The notes under the pieces were generated by a model that searched no databases, had not been told where the DNA came from, and saw nothing but the letters and a program-made list of their open reading frames with translations. From a virus, in IMG/VR virus record IMGVR_UViG_3300033233_001344, positions 1 through 24,739 of that record: a stretch of DNA of 24,739 nt. The stretch is one strand, 5' to 3'. Of the stretch, positions 14,649 to 21,828 are shown in pieces. The stretch's first letter is position 1; every line of letters begins with the position of its first letter. The translations under genes were made by a program, and so were the position numbers.

Positions 14649-15478
14649 GGGATCAAGCTCACGCGTGAGCTGCGCAGCCGCGAGCGACCGAGCCCGCGCA
14701 GGACTTTGATCCGACGCTTCAGCTCGGTGCCGGTGACGCCGAGATCGATGATCTTCACCTTGCCGGTCTTGGGATCGAGCGCGATGTTGCCCGAATGGAT
14801 GTCGCGCCACTTGATCCCGATGCTCTTGAGCTTCAGCGCTGCGTTGAGCGTGCCGAGCGTGAGATCATCGCAGCCATACTCGCCGCACAGATCATCAGCC
14901 GTCGAGTACCCGTCGACGACATCGACGATCTGGAACAGGCTCCCATTCTCATCGACTTCTCGGCGTTCATCGGGGCTCAGCGGGATCAGGCGATCGACGA
15001 CGAGCGCGTAGACGGGCGTCGTCTCGCCGGTATCGATCGACGTGCCGCCCTGCTTGAGCTTGTAGACCGCGTGGATCTTCGGCACGACGCCGGTCTTCTG
15101 GGCCTGTAGCAACGCGGCGACGTCTTCGGTGTCGCGCGTGAACTTGATGACCTTGGTCTTGCCCGGCGCCGTGTACGCGCACGCGAACACGCCGCAGCCG
15201 AGTTTCTTCTGGCGCTCGCGCTTGCCCTTGAACAGCGTTCGCTCTTGGTTCGGCGTCAGGCACACGCGGTATGAGCCGAATGGATACTTCGGCATGAACT
15301 TCTTGCCGACGATCAAGCAACCATCCTCGTCGGGGCGCGGCGGCGCGTAGGCCGGATCGACTTCCTCGTCAGTCGGGACGAACGTCGGAGCGTCGGAGTG
15401 CACCGTTGTTTGCCCGAGAGATCGCCTGGGGCGCGGGCCGAGCCCGAGCTTTGCGCCGAGATCTGCAAGCCAGCTCAT
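14645..15478 (-). CDS. Protein kinase-like protein
   Basis: A 277-aa protein with the main marks of the eukaryotic-type protein kinase fold: a glycine-rich loop LGCGVFACAY (93-102), the ATP-binding lysine in KVIKFTRD (Lys112), a catalytic loop WRDIHSGNIALD (224-235; Asp226, Asn231 in place of HRDxxxxN) and a DLG metal motif in VKIIDLGVT (Asp245). The chain ends only about 30 residues after DLG, so the usual C-lobe is heavily reduced. The first 90 residues are not kinase-like. Phage kinases often modify host proteins; the target here is unknown. It lies divergent from the polymerase operon and is co-translated with the small membrane protein. A TGATAG box ten bases before the ATG resembles half of the recurrent motif. 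Confidence 0.75.
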   Translation of the reverse strand: MSWLADLGAKLGLGPRPRRSLGQTTVHSDAPTFVPTDEEVDPAYAPPRPDEDGCLIVGKKFMPKYPFGSYRVCLTPNQERTLFKGKRERQKKLGCGVFACAYTAPGKTKVIKFTRDTEDVAALLQAQKTGVVPKIHAVYKLKQGGTSIDTGETTPVYALVVDRLIPLSPDERREVDENGSLFQIVDVVDGYSTADDLCGEYGCDDLTLGTLNAALKLKSIGIKWRDIHSGNIALDPKTGKVKIIDLGVTGTELKRRIKVLRGLGRSRLRSSRVSLIP

Positions 15479-15496
15479 ACGCCCTACGCTATCAGG

Positions 15497-15505
15497 TTAT
15501 CCACA
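15497..15505 (+). other. Exact DnaA-box match (TTATCCACA) in a divergent intergenic region
   Basis: TTATCCACA equals the consensus of the strongest bacterial DnaA boxes. It lies in the 185-base gap between the kinase (minus) and the polymerase operon (plus), with an AT-richer patch (15558-15568) nearby. Only one exact box is seen, so an origin is possible but not established; it could also be a DnaA-controlled promoter site or chance. Confidence 0.4.
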
Positions 15506-15565
15506 GGATGTTCACAGCGACGTAGAAATCGCGATCCCTGTCAGCGTTTTCCAGCTCGAAAAATA

Positions 15566-15595
15566 TTGACGCGATCGATCGCGATTCGCTACAAG
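15566..15595 (+). promoter_or_regulatory. Possible sigma70-type promoter for the polymerase operon
   Basis: TTGACG at 15566-15571 and TACAAG at 15590-15595 are 18 bases apart and preceded by an AT-rich stretch (GAAAAATATTGAC). The spacing and direction suit transcription of the 214-aa and polymerase genes, with a leader of about 60 bases carrying a good ribosome site (AGGGGG near 15649). This contrasts with the leaderless-looking sites elsewhere. Confidence 0.45.
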
Positions 15596-15663
15596 TGCCT
15601 CTCGCAATTCAGCAACGGAGTTGGTGCCGTTGCTTCAACACATAGCCAGGGGGCTGGCGTTCA

Positions 15664-16308
15664 ATGCTCGATCTCAATCTCGGTCGCGTCCTAGATCTGT
15701 GCGGCGATTCTGCTCTGAATCTCATCTGCCGCCACGAGTCATGTAAACGGCCCGAGCTGCACAGCTTCCACGAGCTGAAACGCACGCCCGGGGTCGGCTA
15801 TCGAACGCGCAGCAAGCGCCACGTCAATCAGCCGTGGCAAGCACAGAGCGCGAGTGCGCTGCGTGCTTCGGTGCTCGGAGCGGTATCGATCGTCGAGCCG
15901 CGCAGCTTCGCGATGATCTTGCGCGAGGTCCGTGACGACTACGGTGGTTGCTTGGACCGTTCGGTCCATCGGCATCTTCGAGCGCTGTGTGTGTCCGGCG
16001 CGGTCATCAAGCTGTCGTGGAAGCACGTTCACGCGTACCTGCTACCGGGTAGCAAGCTGATCGCCGATCCCGGGCTCGTCTACGAGCAGATCCTCTCAAT
16101 GTCACGAGCGAGCGGATTTTCGAGGGATATCTCTGACGAGGAGCTGAGTGCACGTAGAGCAGCGGGAATAAAAACAACCACAGCGCGAAAGAAGGCGGCT
16201 GAGGAAAAGGGTACAGCGCATCGATGGCCTGCCAACGGTCACAAAGAGGATCGAGAATGGCAAGGGGCTGAAGGCTGTGATGAAGTTCGAAATACCAGAG
16301 TAAAGTAG
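15664..16308 (+). CDS. Putative winged-helix protein with a zinc knuckle, 214 aa
   Basis: Residues 22-36 hold C-x4-C-x5-H-x2-H (CRHESCKRPELHSFHE), the same knuckle as in the protein encoded at 12306. Residues 65-118 read like a winged helix-turn-helix (ALRASVLGAVSIVEPRSF, then helices to VSGAVIKLSWKH), so DNA binding is plausible. The C-terminal 75 residues are charged and basic, probably disordered. It is the first gene of the polymerase operon, with AGGGGG 10 bases before the ATG, and its TAG stop is followed directly by the polymerase GTG. It may be a regulator or replication accessory protein; no named family was recognised. Confidence 0.65.
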   Translation: MLDLNLGRVLDLCGDSALNLICRHESCKRPELHSFHELKRTPGVGYRTRSKRHVNQPWQAQSASALRASVLGAVSIVEPRSFAMILREVRDDYGGCLDRSVHRHLRALCVSGAVIKLSWKHVHAYLLPGSKLIADPGLVYEQILSMSRASGFSRDISDEELSARRAAGIKTTTARKKAAEEKGTAHRWPANGHKEDREWQGAEGCDEVRNTRVK

Positions 16309-19281
16309 GTGGCAGCCGTCGCCGAGCAGCGCGTGAGCTTGCCGCTGTTGCGCGGCTCAGCCGAGGGTGCTGACTGCCTGACGTGCCCGTTTTCGCATGA
16401 AGGCCAGCCAAGCAGGCCCGTGTTCTCGGAGCATCCCGAGAATCCGCTGTGGATCTTGATCGGCGAAGGCCCTGGTTTCAACGAAGTGCGCTTTGGCCGT
16501 CCATTCTGTGGGGCATCGGGTTCCGAGGTCGACAAGATCCTGACGAAGATCGGCCGACCGCGCGAGGAGATTTTTGTAGGAAATGCGACGCTGTGTTTGC
16601 CTAAGCCCGGTAGCACTGACGTTCACAGAAACCAAGCCGCAGCGGCATGCAAGACGCGACTACAGCTAGAGCTGTCGCAGTTCCCCGGCATCCCAATCTT
16701 GACGCTCGGTGCCGTCGCCGCGCGTAGCGTCATTCCGAAAGCTGCGCTCGATGCGATCGATCCGCCTGACGTCCCCGAGTCAAAGCAGAAGCGCCAGAAG
16801 AAGCGCCAGAGTGCTGAGACCGACGCGAAACAGAAGCGCGAAAAGCGGCTCGGCAAGCTGGAGCTGCGGATCTTCAAGGAGCTGCTCGACTACCACAAGC
16901 GCGGGATCGCCGACGAGATTCGGCAGCGGTTCAAGAAGAAAGCCACGCACGCTCAGATCGAGGAGCGGCTAGAGCTAGAGCGAGCGCGCCAGGGCATCGA
17001 GATCAAGGCCAAGGCTGATGCGCTCGTCGAGCTGGAGCAGCTCGAAATCGAGAAGGCCAAGAAGCCCAAGAAGAAGAAGCCGATCAAGATCGGCGACATC
17101 GTGAGCACGTGCTTCGAGGTCGACGTCGACGGCTCGGGGCCGCGCCCGGTGATTCCAGGGATCCATCCGGCGGCTTTGTTACGCGGCGGCGGGCGAAGCA
17201 TCGCGGGCAGCCACACGCCCGATCTCGCGTTCGTGAATCTGACGTACGACTTCGGCAAGATCGATGCGCTAGCGCGCGGCAAAGACGTGCGGCTCAGGCT
17301 CACCGTCGAGGTCGAAGGCCAGGATAGCCACAAGGCGACGCGGCTATTCGTCGAGGCGATTCAGCGCGCGTTCGACGAGGGCGAGGTCGCGATCGACCTT
17401 GAGACTTACGTCGACGATCCGCTACGTCATCACGCGCTCATGGCCTACGTCGCGAAGATCCGCGCGATCGGGCTGGCGACCAAGGACAAGTCGATCTCGG
17501 TGCTCTGGGATCTGATTCAGCCGTGGGCGATGTCGTACTTCCAGTTGCTGCTGGCCTCAGCCGACATCAAGATCGTTACCCAAAATGGGATCTACGATCG
17601 AACGGTCCTACGGGCCAATGGTTACGAGATCTGCGAAGACAATTTCAGCGACAGTTTGTATTTGCACCACTCCGCGTTTCCGGGCTGCGCCCACAATCTC
17701 CAACAAATCACGGCGCAGTTCTTTGCAGTAGAGCCTTGGAAATCGGAATTTCGCCTTGGTGAAGAAGACACTTCAAAGCTGCTTACCTACAACGCGAAGG
17801 ACACTGGGGCCACTCTCGCAATCAGGCCGGCGATCGAAATCGTCGTCAAGAAAAACGCTAACGAGCGGACCTACGCAATTGATCTCAAGATGGCTGAGAT
17901 TGCTTCACGCATGCACATCGTCGGCATGCCGGTGTCGCGCGAGATCAACTCCGAGCTGCTCGCGACGTTCAGCAAGAACGTTGCCGAAGGGCGCCAGCAC
18001 GTCGAAGCAATCGCCAACGATCCCAAGCTCCACGAGGGGATCCTGCATCACCTTGCGTTGGAACAAGCCAAGATCCAGCGCAAGGCCGACACCGCCGACT
18101 TCGAGGAGCGCTACAATGTACGCCGCGCCAAAATCCTAGCCGACGAAGCCAAAGGCAAGTGGCGTTGGAAGATCTCGGCCGGCAAGCACGTCGCGGCGTT
18201 ACTCCAAGCCGTAGGCGTGAACCTGCACCAAGTTACCAAGAGCGGCTCGATCTCGACGAAGAAAGACATCCTGGAGTCGCTCGTCGATGTGCCGATCGTT
18301 CGAGATTTGTTGCTGTTCCGTGAGAACGACAAGCTCCTGTCCACATTCATCTGGCAGGTGTTCGATAGAACTATCGACGGCAAGATCATTCAACACGGCT
18401 ACGCTGATTCCAACGATCGCATTCACCCGATCTGGAACGTCCATAAGATCACCGGACGATGGGCGAGCTACGAGCCTGTGGTCTCGAACGTTCCAAAGAG
18501 CAAGTTCAAGCGGCTAGCCGATGGGACAAAGAAGATCGTTCGACCGAACTTGCGACGACAAGTCTTCGCACCAAAGGGCCGAAAGTTTGTCGGCTTCGAT
18601 CTAGCTCAGCTCGAAGCGCGGATCATCGCGCTGCTCTCAGGTGATCCGTTCTTGTGCGGTATTTTTGCATCGGGTGGTGACATCCATGCAGCGTGCGCCG
18701 AGGTCGTGTTCCCGAATTTCAAGACGCTTCAGAAGGACGATCAAAAACAGCTCCGCGATCAAGTGAAGCCCCTCGAATACGCATCGTTCTACGGCGCGAA
18801 TCCTGAGACTTGTTGGAAAGGGCTTCTGAAAGAGGGCTACAACGTCAAGCTCGCTGATGTCGCCAACTCGATCGGCAAGATCATGGGCCGCATGCCTGGA
18901 GTTACGCACTGGCAGCGTCAACAGATTGCCCGAGCTTCGACGCCACCTTACACGATTTCTAGCTTCTTACTTGGTCGGCGCCGCGTGTGGCCGATGGGCC
19001 AGATCGAAGCGACGGAAGCCCTCAACTTCGGTGTGCAATCGGCTGGTGCTGACATCATGAACACAGGGATGGCACGGCTAGCTGACAGACTGTGGTGTTA
19101 CAAGCAGGCCGAGATCATCGTGCAGGTTCATGACGCCGCAGTTGTCGAATGTTGGGCTGACGATGCCGAAGACATCAAGGCTGACATCATCGAGTGCATC
19201 TCATCGTCACATGAGGTTGGCGGGTTATCGGTGCCGTTTCCTGTTGATGCGCGCATCGGCGATCACTGGGGTGAAGTGTGA
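16309..19281 (+). CDS. Family 4-type uracil-DNA glycosylase fused to family A DNA polymerase with 3'-5' exonuclease
   Basis: A 990-aa fusion. The glycosylase part has the Fe-S cysteines C23-x2-C26, C96 and C114, motif GEGPGFNEVRFGRPFCG (52-68), FVGNATLC (89-96) and the catalytic-type GIHPAALLR (284-292). Its two halves are separated by a charged, Lys/Glu-rich, probably coiled-coil insert (about 155-260). The exonuclease has AIDLETY (361-367), QNGIYDRTVL (425-434) and LLTYNAKDT (491-499), so all DEDDy acids appear present. The polymerase has motif A VGFDLAQLEAR (Asp764), motif B KPLEYASFYG (820-829) and motif C VQVHDAAVVE (Asp942). The thumb-like region is about 520-720. It is the likely replicative polymerase. 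The GTG start directly follows the previous stop; the end overlaps the HNH gene by four bases (GTGA). Confidence 0.92.
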   Translation: MAAVAEQRVSLPLLRGSAEGADCLTCPFSHEGQPSRPVFSEHPENPLWILIGEGPGFNEVRFGRPFCGASGSEVDKILTKIGRPREEIFVGNATLCLPKPGSTDVHRNQAAAACKTRLQLELSQFPGIPILTLGAVAARSVIPKAALDAIDPPDVPESKQKRQKKRQSAETDAKQKREKRLGKLELRIFKELLDYHKRGIADEIRQRFKKKATHAQIEERLELERARQGIEIKAKADALVELEQLEIEKAKKPKKKKPIKIGDIVSTCFEVDVDGSGPRPVIPGIHPAALLRGGGRSIAGSHTPDLAFVNLTYDFGKIDALARGKDVRLRLTVEVEGQDSHKATRLFVEAIQRAFDEGEVAIDLETYVDDPLRHHALMAYVAKIRAIGLATKDKSISVLWDLIQPWAMSYFQLLLASADIKIVTQNGIYDRTVLRANGYEICEDNFSDSLYLHHSAFPGCAHNLQQITAQFFAVEPWKSEFRLGEEDTSKLLTYNAKDTGATLAIRPAIEIVVKKNANERTYAIDLKMAEIASRMHIVGMPVSREINSELLATFSKNVAEGRQHVEAIANDPKLHEGILHHLALEQAKIQRKADTADFEERYNVRRAKILADEAKGKWRWKISAGKHVAALLQAVGVNLHQVTKSGSISTKKDILESLVDVPIVRDLLLFRENDKLLSTFIWQVFDRTIDGKIIQHGYADSNDRIHPIWNVHKITGRWASYEPVVSNVPKSKFKRLADGTKKIVRPNLRRQVFAPKGRKFVGFDLAQLEARIIALLSGDPFLCGIFASGGDIHAACAEVVFPNFKTLQKDDQKQLRDQVKPLEYASFYGANPETCWKGLLKEGYNVKLADVANSIGKIMGRMPGVTHWQRQQIARASTPPYTISSFLLGRRRVWPMGQIEATEALNFGVQSAGADIMNTGMARLADRLWCYKQAEIIVQVHDAAVVECWADDAEDIKADIIECISSSHEVGGLSVPFPVDARIGDHWGEV

Positions 19282-19748
19282 CGGAGATCGAACGATTCTG
19301 GTCGAAGACGGCTCGACGCGGCAAGTGCATCGTTTGGAAAGCAGGCTGCGCGAAAAATGGATATGGATTGTTCAGCGTGAAGACACCAAAAGGCTCGAAG
19401 CGGCGGCACAAAACGATCTACGCTCACCGTTACATCTACGCGCGCGTGTTCGGTTCGATTCCGCCGAAGAAAGACGTGATGCACTCATGTGATCGGCGCG
19501 GGTGCGTTTCGCTTCAGCATCTCTCACCCGGTTCGCGCAAGCGGAACATGGAAGATGCCGTTGCTAAGCAGCGAACGCAGCGCGGTGAAGATCGACCAAC
19601 AGCAAAGCTGACAGCAAAGTCTGTTCGTGAAATTCGTCGTCGATGTGCTCGTGGAGAATCACAGGCCAGCATCGCGGCCGATCTCGGTGTTCATCAGGTT
19701 ACCGTCGGCAAAGCCGCTACCGGTAAGACGTGGAAGCACATCAAATGA
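19278..19748 (+). CDS. HNH endonuclease with C-terminal helix-turn-helix
   Basis: A 156-aa homing-type nuclease. The core has GKCIVWKAG near the start, AHRYIYARVFGSIPP (49-63) and the HNH pair DVMHSCDRRGCVSLQHL (66-82). The C-terminal half (KLTAKSVREIRRRCARGE, QASIAADLGVHQVTVGK) is a typical resolvase-like helix-turn-helix that would give sequence recognition. Placed between polymerase and helicase genes, it overlaps both by four bases (GTGA and ATGA), so it does not break the operon. Its DNA is less GC-rich than its neighbours, pointing to transfer. Confidence 0.9.
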   Translation: MTEIERFWSKTARRGKCIVWKAGCAKNGYGLFSVKTPKGSKRRHKTIYAHRYIYARVFGSIPPKKDVMHSCDRRGCVSLQHLSPGSRKRNMEDAVAKQRTQRGEDRPTAKLTAKSVREIRRRCARGESQASIAADLGVHQVTVGKAATGKTWKHIK

Positions 19749-21451
19749 TGCTGACAGAGGAGCAACAGGCGATCACCGGCTTCGCCGCGAGCGACAACGG
19801 CAACCTCGTCGTCGAGGCAGGCGCCGGCACTGGCAAGACGTTCTGCCTTCTCGAAGTGCTGAAGGTTCTGCCGCAGCAATCCGCGCTCGTGTGTGCGTTC
19901 AATAAGCCGATCGCCGCCGAGATCCTGGCTAAGCTCCCGACGTTGCCGCGAACGCGCCTCGTTCACGTCAAGACGTTCCACGCGCAAGGGCTCGCGATCG
20001 TCAAGAAACGCTTTCCGAGCATCGTCGTCGCATCGGAGTCTACCGAGGAAATCATCAACAAGGTCGGCACGGCAGCGAGCTTCAAAGCCAAGCGGGCTGC
20101 CGTGAAGATCCTGCGAACGTGGAAGGAGCAGACGACGGCACCCACGCAGGTTCCGAGCGACGAGGAGATCCTGGATCTCGGGTTCGATCGCGATCTGTTC
20201 GGGCGCATCTCGGACGGCGAGATCCAGACCGCGATCAATGCCGTGCGCGCGGGCTACGCGCTGTCGCTCGAAGACAAGGCGCCCAAGTCGATCGACTTCT
20301 GCGACATGGTGTGGCTACCGCTCGCGCACGATCTCGAACTGACGTCGCGCTACAAAGCCGTTCTCGTTGACGAGCTACAGGACATCTCGCCGCCGCAGTT
20401 CGAGCTGATGCGCCGACTGTTGGTCCCCGGTGGGCGGTTCATCGGCGTCGGCGATCACTGGCAACAGATCTACGGCTGGCGCGGTTCGATGGGCAGCGGC
20501 GCATGGGCGCTCGCGCGCAAGCAGTTCAACGCCACGTTCCTGCCGCTCACGGTGTCGTTTCGTTGCGCTGAGAACATCGTGCGCGAAGCCCAGAAGCGCG
20601 TGCCGATGCTCCGAGTGCACCCCGATGCCGTGCCGGGTTCGGTCTCGCACGCGAAGATGTCACAGCTGCCACGGCTGCTCGCGCGCGGCTACTCCGAGAC
20701 GATCCACACATTCATCCTGTCGCGCAACAACGCGGCGCTGCTCGACGTCGCGATGTTCTTGTGGCGTGAGAAGGTTCCGTTCCAGATCAACGCCGGCCGC
20801 GAGATCCTAGAGCCGCTGTACGGCGTGCTCGACGGGCTTCGCCTGACCTCGACCGAAGACTTCAAGCTCAGCGTCCAGCAATGGCACGCCGCCGAGATGT
20901 TCCGCGCCGAGAAGTCTGGCTCGACGGCATGGGCCGATCGCGTCGACGAACAAGCGAAGATGCTGCTCGCGGCTGGAGCGAATACGCAGCCCAAGAAGAT
21001 CAAGCAGCTGTTCCAGGAGATGCTCAAGGCCAGCGGCTCGGGCGTGCTGCTCTCGACGGTGCACAAGGTCAAGGGCCTCGAAGCCGATCGCGTGTTCCTG
21101 CTCAAGCAAACGTTCGCATGCGGTCGAGTTATCGACGACGAATTCGGCGATGATCGACCGCCGCCGCAAGAGGAGATCAACATCGAGTACGTTGCGATCA
21201 CGCGCGCTCGCGAGCATCTGACCTGGGTCGACATCGATCCGCAGGCTCACGTCGTGCCTGATGCCGAGGACGAGCTTGACAGGATGCCTGAGTGCACCGA
21301 CGGCCTATCGATGGACGAGATAAGCGAGCTTTTCGTCTACGCCGAGCGCCGAGCGCTGGAGCTGATGGAGAGCGACGAAGCGCTCGCCGATCGCTGGATG
21401 GTCCGCGCCGAGATGTTGAACAAGGCGATGAAAGAAGCCCTATGCAGGTAG
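19745..21451 (+). CDS. UvrD/Rep-like SF1 DNA helicase
   Basis: About 568 aa. Motif I is EAGAGTGKT (24-32 from this start), motif II LVDELQDIS, motif III GDHWQQIYGWRG, motif IV in TVSFRCAENI, motif V STVHKVKGLEADRVFLL, and motif VI YVAITRAREHL. It is shorter than UvrD (about 720 aa), mainly in the 1B/2B insertions. It should unwind DNA 3' to 5', in replication restart, repair or recombination. The ATG at 19745 overlaps the HNH stop as ATGA; a second ATG follows at once, and an in-frame ATG at 19730 is possible but would overlap more. Confidence 0.92.
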   Translation: MMLTEEQQAITGFAASDNGNLVVEAGAGTGKTFCLLEVLKVLPQQSALVCAFNKPIAAEILAKLPTLPRTRLVHVKTFHAQGLAIVKKRFPSIVVASESTEEIINKVGTAASFKAKRAAVKILRTWKEQTTAPTQVPSDEEILDLGFDRDLFGRISDGEIQTAINAVRAGYALSLEDKAPKSIDFCDMVWLPLAHDLELTSRYKAVLVDELQDISPPQFELMRRLLVPGGRFIGVGDHWQQIYGWRGSMGSGAWALARKQFNATFLPLTVSFRCAENIVREAQKRVPMLRVHPDAVPGSVSHAKMSQLPRLLARGYSETIHTFILSRNNAALLDVAMFLWREKVPFQINAGREILEPLYGVLDGLRLTSTEDFKLSVQQWHAAEMFRAEKSGSTAWADRVDEQAKMLLAAGANTQPKKIKQLFQEMLKASGSGVLLSTVHKVKGLEADRVFLLKQTFACGRVIDDEFGDDRPPPQEEINIEYVAITRAREHLTWVDIDPQAHVVPDAEDELDRMPECTDGLSMDEISELFVYAERRALELMESDEALADRWMVRAEMLNKAMKEALCR

Positions 21452-21798
21452 AGATGAAGAACGGCCACTCGAACGGTCACAGCAATGGCCACAACAAGAC
21501 TACACAGCCTGAAGTCGACGAGGAGCCCGAGAAAGTTCGGCTGTGCTGCGCTCGTTTGGATGTCGACGATTGGTGTGCGTTACCGGACAAGCATGACAGC
21601 CCATGCAAAGGCCCATCACGGCACTACGGCCCGATCGCGCCGCCAGCCTGGGAGATGCAGAAGCGCAGATGGTGGAGCGCAAGAGCTGAGGTGCTTCGAG
21701 CAGAGGTCAAGGCCGGCACGATGACGCACGCTGCCGCTGAACGTCAGATCGAAATTGCGTGGCTCTTTGTTAGCAAGTCGGGCGTCTCGCGAGGCTAG
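21442..21798 (+). CDS. Hypothetical protein with NGHS repeats and zinc-type cysteines, 118 aa
   Basis: The N-terminus carries a short repeat, NGHSNGHSNGHN (about residues 7-18), likely disordered and able to bind metal. It is followed by a Cys/His patch, LCCARLDVDDWCALPDKHD then SPCKG, of the C-x-H-x-C kind common in small phage proteins. The C-terminal half is helical (WWSARAEVLRAEVKAG; AAERQIEIAWLFV). Either ATG 21442 (ten-base overlap with the helicase) or ATG 21454 (preceded by AGGTAGAG) may be used. Its TAG stop adjoins motif copy B. Function unknown. Confidence 0.65.
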   Translation: MQVEMKNGHSNGHSNGHNKTTQPEVDEEPEKVRLCCARLDVDDWCALPDKHDSPCKGPSRHYGPIAPPAWEMQKRRWWSARAEVLRAEVKAGTMTHAAAERQIEIAWLFVSKSGVSRG

Positions 21799-21818
21799 CT
21801 GTCAGAGCGACGTGCTAG
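21799..21818 (+). promoter_or_regulatory. Copy B of the recurrent CTGWCAG-N7-TGNTAG motif
   Basis: CTGTCAG, seven bases (agcgacg), TGCTAG, AC, then eight bases to the GTG start of the methylase gene: the same arrangement as copy A. The preceding bases GGCTAG include the stop codon of the upstream gene. Suggests the methylase and downstream genes have their own promoter. Confidence 0.65.
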
Positions 21819-21828
21819 ACGAGCGCTC

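Noticed and set aside
19080-19100. GGCTAGCTGACAG inside the polymerase gene as another promoter copy
   Set aside because: The second box (TGNTAG) is missing and no gene start follows; it lies within conserved coding sequence.
1470-21818. Recurrent motif read as sigma54 (-24/-12) promoters
   Set aside because: The boxes superficially resemble TGGCAC and TTGC, but the spacing is one base too long and most copies have TGG or TGT instead of the required GC.
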